A stretch of 8,122 bases of DNA from Candidatus Pacearchaeota archaeon (GCA_002690445.1 NZER01000214.1:1-8122); one strand, 5' to 3'; shown: positions 1 through 7,097, counted from the stretch's first letter. Notes: generated by a model not told the origin, from the letters alone. A program made the numbers and translations.

Positions 1-484
1 TGACACGCTGAGAGGAGATGCATGGCCGACGTCAGCCTGTGTCGTGAGATGACCTGTTAAATCAGGTAACAGGCGAGACCCGCGTGTATAGTTGCTATCT
101 GATGAAGAAGCACTCTATACAGACTGCATGGGTAACCATGAGGAAGGCGCGGGCTACGTTAGGTAGTACGTCCCGAATACCCTGGGCGACACGCGCGCGG
201 CAATGCTAGATTCAATGAGACGCAACTCTGAAAAGAGAAGCTAATCTCCAAAATTTAGCTTAGTTCAGATTGAGGTTTGAAACTCAGCCTCATGACGCTG
301 GAATCCGTAGTAATCGTTCTTTAGCATAGAACGGTGAATATGTCCCGGTTCCTTGCACACACCGCCCATCAAACTAACCGAGTTTTGCATTGACGAGGCT
401 TTTCGAAGACGAATCTTTGTAAGACAAGGTAAGTTAAGTTGACACAAGGTCACCGTAGGGGAACCTGCGGTGGGATCACCTCCT
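1..484 (+). rRNA. 16S rRNA, 3' part (5' end outside window)
   Basis: This is the 3' third of small-subunit rRNA. Recognisable landmarks are GCATGGCC near 20 (helix 34), GGAATCCGTAGTAATCG near 300, the decoding-region strand TTGCACACACCGCCC at 353-367, and the closing GTAGGGGAACCTGCGG followed by GGATCACCTCCT at 473-484. The last bases contain the anti-Shine-Dalgarno CCTCC. The stretch reading GACGCAACTCTGAAAAGAG and the AAATC-type helix around 50-90 fit DPANN archaea as I remember them. Several normally invariant positions differ: the base equal to E. coli 1405 is A (368), 1496 is U (440), 1498 is A (442) and 1499 is C (443). The 3' end at 484 is set by homology. The 5' end, and hence the 5' strand of the 16S processing stem, lie upstream of the window. 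Confidence 0.97.
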
Positions 485-529
485 ATATTATTTTTGATGG
501 TAAATGTGAGCCTTACATTTTTTATAATT

Positions 530-540
530 AGATTTAAAAA
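530..540 (+). promoter_or_regulatory. Possible TATA-box promoter of tRNA-Ala
   Basis: The sequence AGATTTAAAAA lies in the AT-rich spacer after 16S. Its T/A core is centred about 27 bases before the first base of tRNA-Ala, the usual archaeal TATA-to-start distance. It resembles the AGATTTTTAWA boxes seen before the ATPase, RNase P RNA and tRNA-Phe in this window. If used, it would let the tRNA and everything after it be transcribed independently of 16S. The spacer is AT-rich throughout, so a chance match is possible. A hairpin (502-507 with 515-520) lies just upstream of it. Confidence 0.35.
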
Positions 541-563
541 CTAGAACAGACTCAAAAAAATAA

Positions 564-689
564 GGGCCTGTAGTCTAGTAGTAAAACACCTCCCTTGCAA
601 TGTAAAGAACCCAGGTTCTTTACCAATCTCCTAAAACAAACTGGAGAACAAGAGCGGAGGAGTCCCGGGTGCGATTCCCGGCAGGTCCA
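564..689 (+). tRNA. tRNA-Ala (anticodon UGC), with intron at 37/38
   Basis: The acceptor stem is GGGCCTG (564-570) with CAGGTCC (682-688), giving the G3-U70 wobble that identifies alanine tRNAs, and discriminator A689. The anticodon stem is CCTCC (589-593) with GGAGG (656-660), and the anticodon TGC is at 596-598. The T stem is CCGGG (665-669) with CCCGG (677-681). No CCA is encoded. A 55-base intron splits the anticodon loop. The position between 16S and 23S is the classic archaeal and bacterial place for this tRNA. Oddities are a C12-A23 mismatch in the D stem, a D loop reading AGTAGTA (A instead of G at position 18) and a T loop reading TGCGATT (G instead of U at position 55). Confidence 0.95.
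600..654 (+). other. Archaeal tRNA intron (bulge-helix-bulge)
   Basis: This 55-base intron sits between tRNA positions 37 and 38. The splice motif can be drawn directly. Exon CTTG (594-597) pairs with intron CAAG (649-652). The 3-base bulge CAA (598-600) lies on the 5' side, with the cut after 599. The 3-base bulge AGC (653-655) lies on the 3' side, with the cut after 654. Splicing leaves a normal seven-base loop, CTTGCAC. Inside the intron are two hairpins: GTAAAGAACC (602-611) with GGTTCTTTAC (614-623), and TCTCC (627-631) with GGAGA (643-647). The intron-side helix of the motif is weak, so this is a relaxed form. The intron is too short to encode a protein. Confidence 0.9.
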
Positions 690-713
690 TTCAATTCTTG
701 GATGGATTAATTA

Positions 714-718
714 AGGAG
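714..718 (+). promoter_or_regulatory. Shine-Dalgarno for the 51-codon gene
   Basis: AGGAG lies five bases before the ATG at 724. It is fully complementary to CTCCT in the 16S 3' end present in this same window (480-484). It is the clearest ribosome binding site in the window and fixes the start of the small gene. Confidence 0.8.
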
Positions 719-723
719 TTAAA

Positions 724-879
724 ATGGAAAGAAATATATTATCACATGAAGAACCTAGAAGAGAAACAATTCCATTACCAATTACTCAACAACCATTAGA
801 AGAAAGATATAGAGATTATCCAGAAGAAGTATTACAAACATTAAGAGATTATTATTTAGGAAAATTAGTAGAAAAATAA
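724..879 (+). CDS. Small protein (51 aa) encoded inside the rRNA operon
   Basis: The frame runs from ATG at 724 to TAA at 877-879, between tRNA-Ala and the 23S processing stem, and is preceded by a strong Shine-Dalgarno. The product begins MERNILSHEEPRRE and ends YYLGKLVEK. It is strongly charged, with many Glu and Arg, has a Pro/Ile/Gln middle (residues 17-24), and a likely amphipathic helix over residues 32-50. No membrane segment, Cys pair or known motif is visible, and I do not recognise a family. Codon choice is uniformly A/T-ending (AGA for Arg, GAA, TTA, CAA), as in the protein genes here and unlike the surrounding structured RNA, which supports real coding. It has no obvious promoter of its own, so it would be carried on the rRNA or tRNA-Ala transcript and released when the tRNA 3' end and the pre-23S stem are cut. 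Confidence 0.75.
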   Translation: MERNILSHEEPRRETIPLPITQQPLEERYRDYPEEVLQTLRDYYLGKLVEK

Positions 880-949
880 AAGTTCATATTCAAAGCGAAT
901 GAACCTCTCGACGGTAGAGTTGAGGGGGGAGCTGAGATAATTATCAATG
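880..949 (+). other. Spacer between small gene and pre-23S stem, with hairpin
   Basis: Directly after the stop codon is a hairpin formed by GTTC plus ATTC (882-885, 888-891) with GAATGAAC (897-904), carrying a two-base bulge. It is followed by CCTC and GAGG segments (904-907, 922-925) that can close a second loop, and by a run of six G (924-929). It could stabilise the 3' end of the small-gene mRNA or be simple pre-rRNA structure. I see no gene in it. Confidence 0.4.
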
Positions 950-972
950 AAGCGAGTAGGATTCCGGCATGT
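950..972 (+). other. Pre-23S processing stem, 5' arm
   Basis: This segment is complementary to 3886-3909 on the far side of the 23S gene. Bases 950-967 pair without a gap with 3892-3909 (one G-U), containing AGCGAGTAGGATTCC on this side and GGAATCCTACTCGCT on the other. After one bulged U (3891), 968-972 pair with 3886-3890. Long stems enclosing each large rRNA are standard precursors in archaea, normally cut by the splicing endonuclease at a bulge-helix-bulge. I could not draw a textbook bulge-helix-bulge in this stem. Confidence 0.85.
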
Positions 973-1056
973 CAGAAATCTTTTATAGATTTCTGAGTGT
1001 GACCAAGAATGTTTATTTATTAATATTCTTGACATGAAAGAAACTATGTTTCTTAC
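973..1056 (+). other. Three-hairpin leader between processing stem and 23S
   Basis: These 84 bases have no partner on the 3' side. There the two helices flanking them (3876-3885 and 3886-3909) are directly contiguous. The segment folds on itself into three hairpins: CAGAAATC with GATTTCTG (973-980, 988-995), CAAGAAT with ATTCTTG (1004-1010, 1025-1031), and AAGAAAC with GTTTCTT (1038-1044, 1048-1054). A competing helix CATGTC with GACATG (968-973, 1031-1036) would close off the first two hairpins and break the inner end of the processing stem. No reading frame is apparent. Confidence 0.6.
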
Positions 1057-1066
1057 AAAAATATGG

Positions 1067-3875
1067 GAAAATTTTATTATATACTGTTAGATGGATAGCT
1101 TGGTTTGAGTTGTGATGAAGGACGTGGCAAGCTGCGAAAAGTTTAGGCTAGGTGCATGCAACCTTTGAACCTAAAATCTCCGAATTTGACAACAAGTTTT
1201 ACATCCTGAGAAGGAAATGTACGCTGGGAATTGAAACATCTTAGTACCAGCAGGAAAAGAAAATAAAAATGATATCCTTAGTAGCAGCGAGCGAAAAGGA
1301 AATAGGGCAAACTGAATCTATTCTTGAAAAAGAAATAGAGATGTGGTAAGCATAAATTCCTAAGTTGATGAGTTGAATTTCTCTGGAAAGAGAAGCCTTA
1401 GAAGGTGATAGCCCTGTAAATTAAATTAATATGGAATTGCTTGTAGAGTAATATCTCCTGGATTGGAGGTATGAATATGGCAGAATTAACTGCTAACCCT
1501 AAATATGAACTCAAGTCCGATAGTGCACTAGTACCGCGAGGGAAAGCTGAAAAGTACTCTTAATAGAGGATGAAAAGATTTGAAATCTAACAGTTACAGA
1601 TAGTTACTGCCCCTAGGGGTTGTAACGTACGTTCTGAAGAACGGGCCAGGGAGTTTATTTATATGGCGAGATTAAAAAGGTAGTCGAAGCGAAAGCGAGT
1701 CTGAAAGGGCGTTAGTCATATGGATAAGACCCGAAGCCAGGTGATCTAATCCTGAGCAAGGCGAAGTTCTCCGAAGGGAGAATGGAGGCCTGAACTGGTG
1801 CTACGTGCATGTGCTCAGATGACTTGGGATTAGGGGTGAAAAGCCTTTCTAACTTGGCGATGGCTGGTTCCTGTCGAAATATGCCTCAGTATAGTCTTAT
1901 TTTATTTGCGAGCGGGGTAAAGTACGGATTAGGTTTGCAGAGTCTAATGACTACGGAACTTTTTCCAACTCAGAACTTGCTTGTTGTTTTAAATAGGAAT
2001 CAGGGATGGTGCGTAAGGTACTATTCCTAGACCGGAACAACGGAGACTATGGTTAAGGTCCCAAAATATATACTAAGTGTAACAAATCTTGTAAAGAACC
2101 TGAGACACTAGGGAGGTAGGCTTAGAAGCAGCCACCTTTTAAAGAAAGCGTAACAGCTCACCTATTGAGGTTCTTTGCGGAGAAAATTGACGGGGCTAAG
2201 TATATTACCGATACCATAGGCATACTCAGTAGAGTATTGCGGTAGGCAGGCGTCTTTTTTGCATAGAAGTGTTCTCGAGAGAGAGCTTGGAGCAAAAAGG
2301 AATGCAGATCCTGGTGAGAGTAAGATCAAATTTTCCTGAGAATTGGAAAACGTCGAAAGGGCGCGGTTTCCTCGGCAATATCAATTAGCCGAGGGTTAGT
2401 CAGCTCCTAAGCTGTTCCTTAACTGGAAACAGCGAATGGATAACAGGTTAATATTCCTGTACTGATTATTCTTGTTATTTATATAAACCACTTTCAGATA
2501 ATCAGATATCTGAAAGGATACTAAATAGAGAAGCTTAAGAAGTGTAATGCAAAGATTTAGGTGAATCTATTTGGAGAAATTCTGATGAATCTAAGAGTCA
2601 ATGAAAAATTTATGTATAGAGAATAATCAGCTGTACCTAGATCCAGCACAGGTGCCCTAGCTTAGAAGGCTAAGACGTGTAAGGACAAACTAGTTAAGGG
2701 AATTCGGCAATTTGGCCCTGTGGCTTAGGTATAAGGGGTGTCTATGCTTGTTTTTTGAAATAAAAATGCATGTGTAGATCTCAGTAACAAAGACTGCCCG
2801 ACTGTTTACCAAAAACGTAGCCGAGTGCTAAGGTGAAAAGCTTTGTATACTCGGTGAGACCTGCCCAGTGGTGGTGTCTAAAACTCTTTTTCAAGGGAGC
2901 TAAGGTCCATCAAACGGCGGGCCTAACTATGAGGCTCTTAAGGTAGCGTAATGCCTTGTCGTCTGAATGGCGACGTGCATGAACGGTTTAACGAGGTGGT
3001 CAGTGTCCCTAACTAGAACCTTCTGAACACACTGTTCGGTGAACATGCCGGAGACATCTAGTGGGAAGCGAAGACCTTGTAAACCTTTACTGCAACTTGT
3101 TGTTGTAGCTTTATGAAAAATACACAGAATAAGTAGGAGCGTCGATGTTAGATTTCGGTCGAAACTGAGCAAAAGTGTAATACTACTTATTTTTTATGGA
3201 GTTGCTAACTTGGAAAAGGACAGCAACTGGCGGGCAGTTTGGCTGGGGCGGCACCCTGCAGAAAAAATATCTGCAGGACCCAAAGACAAACTCATCTAGC
3301 TTGGAAACCTGGAGAAGAGTGCAGAGGCAAAAGTTTGTCTAACTGTTTTCTCAAAAGTAAGGAAAGCAGAATTGAAAGATTGGCTCAGCGAACCCATGTG
3401 GTTTTTTAATGGAACCCATGTCTGATAGAAAAGGTACTTCAAGGACAACGGGCTTGTCGCGCCCGATAGTTCACATTGACGGCGCGGTTTGGTACACAGC
3501 TGTCGGCTCTTCCTATCCTGGTGGTGCACAAGCTGCCAAGGGTGCTGGAGTTCACATATTAAAAGGAATCGTTAGCTGGGTTAAGAACGTCGTGAGACAG
3601 TTTGTATGATATCTACTAGATGTGTTGTTGTCTGAGTGGAACGACTTTATAGTACGAGAGGAACTAAAGTCGGAAGCCTCTGGTCTACCAGTTATTATGA
3701 GTAAGCTGGGCAGCTACGCTTTGAATGGATAAGAGCTGAACGCATCTAAGCTCGAAGCCATCCGCAAAACGAGACAACTAAGGCCCACAAAGAAGATGTG
3801 GTTGATAGAGTTGGGGTGTAAGTATCAAGGCAACGAGATATTCAGCCCGCAACTACTAAAAGCTTTATTTAAAAT
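1067..3875 (+). rRNA. 23S rRNA, complete
   Basis: This is the complete large-subunit rRNA. The 5' end shows GGATAGC near 1093, equal to GGAUGCC near base 26 of E. coli. Other landmarks are GTTTACCAAAAAC near 2805, the domain IV block CTTAAGGTAGCG at 2938-2949, the P-loop region CTGGGGCGG near 3243, GTCGTGAGACAG at 3589-3600, and the sarcin-ricin loop AGTACGAGAGGAAC at 3651-3664. G at E. coli position 2058 (GCGAAGACC near 3067) is the archaeal, macrolide-insensitive state. No intron is seen at the common 1923-1952 insertion region. Ends are approximate: an AAAAATATGG (1057-1066) and CCATATTTTT (3876-3885) helix brackets the gene. The peptidyl-transferase loop carries several unusual bases. No 5S rRNA follows, so 5S is probably unlinked. 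Confidence 0.96.
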
Positions 3876-3909
3876 CCATATTTTTATATGTCTGGAATCC
3901 TACTCGCTT
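3876..3909 (+). other. Pre-23S processing stem, 3' arm
   Basis: Bases 3876-3885 (CCATATTTTT) pair perfectly with 1057-1066, and 3886-3909 pair with 950-972. The two helices abut without a gap on this strand, so the 5' leader 973-1056 is looped out between them. Confidence 0.85.
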
Positions 3910-3915
3910 TTTTTT
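3908..3915 (+). terminator. T-run terminator of the rRNA operon
   Basis: Eight consecutive T follow immediately after the long pre-23S stem. Archaeal RNA polymerase terminates on T-rich stretches, and the next gene has its own TATA-like box just downstream, so this is the probable end of the rRNA transcript. Confidence 0.6.
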
Positions 3916-3930
3916 GAATTCGTGAGGTGA

Positions 3931-3939
3931 TAATTATAT
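3931..3939 (+). promoter_or_regulatory. TATA-like box of the small frameshifted gene
   Basis: TAATTATAT is centred about 35 bases before the ATG at 3970, which predicts a start near 3961 and a very short leader. A hairpin CTCAGA with TCTGAG (3943-3948, 3954-3959) lies between the box and the predicted start. There is no convincing Shine-Dalgarno before 3970. Confidence 0.4.
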
Positions 3940-3969
3940 TCCCTCAGATTAATTCTGAGTTATTAGAAG

Positions 3970-4328
3970 ATGGCTGATTTAGAAAAAAAACAAGAGATTG
4001 TATTCGACTTATAAAAAGTGCATTTGATTTTGATTTAACTTGGCAAGAAGTTTTTGCTTTAAGAAATTATTTAAAATGTTTTGCTGAAAAAGAGAATACA
4101 AAAGATTTTGGTGAGATTCATAGAGATGCTTTACATTTATTTTTATGGGATTATTTTGATATAGATGTTATTGGTTTAGGAGATACCCTAACTATTGGAC
4201 GTTATGGTGAATATAAAAATGTTGGTATGGGTTTCATGTCTACAAGTTATTATATTTCACAACCATGTCTTAAAGAATATTGCAGGCAAGAAGTATCTAG
4301 ATGGAGAGAAGAAAAAACTCTACCTTAA
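3970..4328 (+). pseudogene. Unknown small gene, needs a -1 shift at an A8 run
   Basis: ATG at 3970 opens MADLEKK but this frame stops at 4012-4014. The -1 frame is open from 3978 to TAA at 4326-4328 and has clear protein character (for example TWQEVFALRNYL and RWREEKTLP), yet has no ATG near its start and an in-frame TGA at 3975. Slipping back one base within the eight A at 3983-3990 joins the two as MADLEKK-TRDCIRLIKSAF and so on, about 119 residues. The product has three Cys, many aromatics and charged ends, and I recognise no family. Explanations are a sequencing error in the A run, polymerase or ribosome slippage, or a recent pseudogene. The stop codon directly abuts the stop of the convergent ATPase gene. 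A GTG at 3927 is also in the -1 frame but runs into the TGA. Confidence 0.6.
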
Positions 4329-7064
4329 TTATTTTAAATTTCTCCTCTTAAACCACTTATAAATCTCACCTAACCACAAAACACCAGAAGACAAAACAAC
4401 AATAAGCAATAACTCTACCACACTAAGAGAGACAAACTGGAAAACTTTTTGTAAAAAAGGAACATAAATTACTATTAACATTAAAACTAAACTTCCAAGA
4501 AAACCATAATTCACCCATTTATTTGAAAAAGGTTTAATTTCAAAAATTGATTTTTTCAAACTTCTCATATTAAAAACATTAAACAACTGGAGCATTGACA
4601 TTGAAACAAAAGCTACTGTTCTAGCTTTCATTAAATCTGGAAGATAATACCAGAAAAGAGGTATTGTAACTAGAGCCATTAATCCTGCTGATAAAAGAAG
4701 AAAAGGTATAAGTTCCATATTAATAATTTTCTCTTTTTTACTTTTAGGAGATTCATTTAACACATCATCATGTCCTGGTTCAGCTGCTAATCCCAAACCA
4801 GAACCTGTATCTGTTACAAGATTTAACCAGAGAACATGTATTGGAAGTAATGGTAATGGTAAAAATAAAGACAAAGAAGCAATGATAGTAATATCCTCAG
4901 CTACATTTGTTGTAATTAAGAAAAAAGATGTTTTTCTTGTATTTTGGAAAACTATTCTTCCTTCTTCTACTGCATTTACTATACTTACAAAATTGTCATC
5001 TGATAATATCATTTCAGAAGCTTCTCTGGCTACATCAGTACCTCCCAAACCCATACTCACTCCTATATCAGCTTTTTTCAGAGCAGGAGCATCATTTATA
5101 CCATCTCCAGTCATAGCAACTACTTCTCCTTGTCTTTGTAGTTCAGTTATTATTCTCATTTTCATTTCTGGAGTTACTCTTGCAAAAATATCCACTTCTC
5201 TAACTACTTTTTTAAATTGTTTTTCAGATATTTTTTCTAATTCATCTTCAGTTAAAACATTTTCATTAGAGGCTAAACCAATTTCTTTTGCTATTGCTAA
5301 GGCAGTTTCTTTATGGTCGCCGGTTTTCATTATAATTCTAATTCCTGCTTGTTTTGCTTTTTGAATTGCTTCTTTAACTCCTGATTTTGGAGGATCTTTC
5401 ATTGCTATTAAACCAACAAAAGTTAAATTATTAATATAAGATTCATCTAAATTTTTAGTATAAGTAGGCATATCTCTGTATGCTACTCCTAAAACTCTTA
5501 ATCCTTGTTTAGCAAGTTCTTCTCCTTGTTTTAAAATTTCTGATTTTTGTTTCTTAGTTAGTTTTTGTTTATTGGTTGAAACAGAATTTGATAAATTCAA
5601 AATATCTTCAAATGCTCCTAAAGAATAAATTTCTTTTTTCTTGTCTTTTATAAGTACAGATAAAGAAGCTCGATATTTTAGTTCTGGGTTAAAAGGCAAG
5701 TCATCAATTTTATTTACTCTTTTTAATAATTCTTCTTGTCTTATTCCTGCTTTTTCTGCCAATACAATTAAGGCTGCTTCTGTTGGGTCTCCTATTATTC
5801 CTAATTTGTCATCTCTTTTTGTTACCTTACTATTGTTACATATAGTTATGATTTCTAATAATTTCTGAAGATGTTTGTTTTTCTTTATATCTAGAGTTTT
5901 GTTGTCTTGAATGAAGCTACCTTCTGTTCTCAAACCTTTTCCTGATACTCTTATCTGGTTTTGTGAGGGAAGTAATATTTTCTCTACTGTCATTGAGTTT
6001 TCTGTTAAGGTTCCTGTTTTATCTGTTGCTATTATTGTAGCTACACCTAAAGTCTCTACTGATGGTAAATGCCTGATAACTGCATTTCTTTTTGCCATTC
6101 TAAAAGCTCCTATTGCTAGAACAATTGTTAAGACTGCTGGTAAACCTTCTGGAATTCCAGATACAAGAGAAGCTATTGTAAATAAAAATACTTCAAAAAA
6201 TTCTAAGCCACGAATAAAAAAACCTATGATAAATGTTGCTAAAGCTCCAATAATAGCTATTATAGCCATATGAATTGCTAGTTGGTCTACTTTTTTATTA
6301 AAGTGCATTTTTTCTGGTTTGATTTTTGATATAGAAGAAGCTATTTTACCTATTTCTGTATTAGAACCTGTTGCTGTTACTATAGCTTTTGCTGTTCCTG
6401 ATGAAACTAAAGAGCCCATGTAAACTGAATTTATTCTGTCTGCTAAAAGAGTTTTTAATGGGAGGATTTTTAATTCCTTATCTACTGGAGTTGATTCTCC
6501 TGTTAAAGATGATTCATCTGTTCTGAAATTTTTTATTTCTATTAATCTGGAATCTGCTGGTACTTTGTCTCCTTCTTCTAAACTTATGATGTCTCCTGTT
6601 ACTAGCTCTTTAGTTGGAATTCTTACTAACTTGTTATCTCTGTAAACTTTTGCATAGTTTACTATAATTTTCTTTAATGCTTTAATTGCTTTTTCTGCTT
6701 TTCTTTCCTGAATAAAACCTACTGTTGCATTTATTATGACTACAGCTAAAATAACATATACATCTACCATGTGTTTTAAGAAAAAAGATATGATTGCTGC
6801 TACAAATAATATATATATTAATGGTGAATTAAATTCTCTGAGATATTTTAGAATTGGGTTTAATTGTTTTTTTTCTGGTAGAATGTTTTTTCCTTGTAAT
6901 TTTAATCTTTTATCTGCTTCTCTCTGACTTAAACCTAATTCTGCTGTCTTGAGGGTTTTCAAGATTTCCTCTTTCCGCAAAACCCAAGGGGTTTTGGGGC
7001 CCCAAAGTTTCGAACTTTGTGAGAAACTTTGCGGTTTTTGTGTGTGGAAGTTTTGCTGTTCCAT
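4329..7064 (-). CDS. Type II P-type cation ATPase, probably Ca2+ pump
   Basis: This complete 911-residue integral membrane ATPase is normal length for the family and would expel a cation, most likely Ca2+. Motifs in order are: an N-terminal cation-ATPase domain (about 27-70); the actuator TGES at 188-191; M4 PEGLPA at 305-310; the phosphorylated Asp348 in DKTGTLTEN; the nucleotide-binding domain with FNPELKYR near 458; DPP at 557-559; TGD at 581-583; and the hinge TGDGINDAP at 652-660. M5-M10 follow. Ligands matching SERCA are Glu306, Asn720, Glu723, Asn748, Thr751 and Asp752. Gln826 sits where SERCA site I has Glu908, as in plasma-membrane pumps. The usual Lys of the KGAPE motif is Leu482 (LGAFED). 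ATG at 7064 is chosen because a TATA box lies 25 bases upstream, making the mRNA leaderless, with no Shine-Dalgarno. The specific ion is inferred. Confidence 0.93.
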   Translation of the reverse strand: MEQQNFHTQKPQSFSQSSKLWGPKTPWVLRKEEILKTLKTAELGLSQREADKRLKLQGKNILPEKKQLNPILKYLREFNSPLIYILFVAAIISFFLKHMVDVYVILAVVIINATVGFIQERKAEKAIKALKKIIVNYAKVYRDNKLVRIPTKELVTGDIISLEEGDKVPADSRLIEIKNFRTDESSLTGESTPVDKELKILPLKTLLADRINSVYMGSLVSSGTAKAIVTATGSNTEIGKIASSISKIKPEKMHFNKKVDQLAIHMAIIAIIGALATFIIGFFIRGLEFFEVFLFTIASLVSGIPEGLPAVLTIVLAIGAFRMAKRNAVIRHLPSVETLGVATIIATDKTGTLTENSMTVEKILLPSQNQIRVSGKGLRTEGSFIQDNKTLDIKKNKHLQKLLEIITICNNSKVTKRDDKLGIIGDPTEAALIVLAEKAGIRQEELLKRVNKIDDLPFNPELKYRASLSVLIKDKKKEIYSLGAFEDILNLSNSVSTNKQKLTKKQKSEILKQGEELAKQGLRVLGVAYRDMPTYTKNLDESYINNLTFVGLIAMKDPPKSGVKEAIQKAKQAGIRIIMKTGDHKETALAIAKEIGLASNENVLTEDELEKISEKQFKKVVREVDIFARVTPEMKMRIITELQRQGEVVAMTGDGINDAPALKKADIGVSMGLGGTDVAREASEMILSDDNFVSIVNAVEEGRIVFQNTRKTSFFLITTNVAEDITIIASLSLFLPLPLLPIHVLWLNLVTDTGSGLGLAAEPGHDDVLNESPKSKKEKIINMELIPFLLLSAGLMALVTIPLFWYYLPDLMKARTVAFVSMSMLQLFNVFNMRSLKKSIFEIKPFSNKWVNYGFLGSLVLMLIVIYVPFLQKVFQFVSLSVVELLLIVVLSSGVLWLGEIYKWFKRRNLK
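6975..7034 (-). repeat. In-frame palindromic 60-base block in ATPase codons 11-30
   Basis: The block begins and ends with CCGCAAA (6975-6981) and TTTGCGG (7028-7034). It contains CAAAACCC with GGGTTTTG (6978-6985, 6989-6996), the palindrome GGGGCCCC (6996-7003), CAAAGTT with AACTTTG (7003-7009, 7013-7019), and AAAGTTTC with GAAACTTT (7004-7011, 7023-7030). About half its bases are G or C, unlike the very AT-rich gene around it. It covers exactly codons 11-30 of the ATPase, ahead of the conserved N-terminal domain. It could be a mobile palindromic element tolerated in frame, or an RNA structure near the 5' end of a leaderless mRNA. Confidence 0.65.
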
Positions 7065-7085
7065 GATTATGTTAAGAATAGTGGA

Positions 7086-7097
7086 TATAAAAATCTT
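7086..7097 (-). promoter_or_regulatory. TATA-box promoter of the ATPase (leaderless)
   Basis: Read on the minus strand this is AAGATTTTTATA, with the T/A core centred about 25 bases before the ATG at 7064. That distance puts transcription start at or next to the start codon. The AAGA prefix may serve as the purine-rich BRE. The same box precedes RNase P RNA and tRNA-Phe. Confidence 0.7.

Noticed and set aside
265..453. 62-codon minus-strand open frame
   Set aside because: It lies antisense within conserved 16S rRNA, and the rRNA sequence explains it.
900..950. Possible C/D box small RNA between the small gene and the 23S stem
   Set aside because: A CTGA is present, but there is no proper RTGATGA C box at a suitable distance.
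1809..3609. Open frames at 1809-2030, 2927-3172, 3296-3529 and 3409-3609
   Set aside because: All are inside 23S rRNA, on either strand, with no protein-like codon use or ribosome binding site.
3927..3977. GTG start at 3927 for the small gene, with read-through of TGA at 3975
   Set aside because: It is in the same frame as the long part, but it would need stop-codon read-through. There is no sign of UGA recoding in the window, and the A8 slip is simpler.
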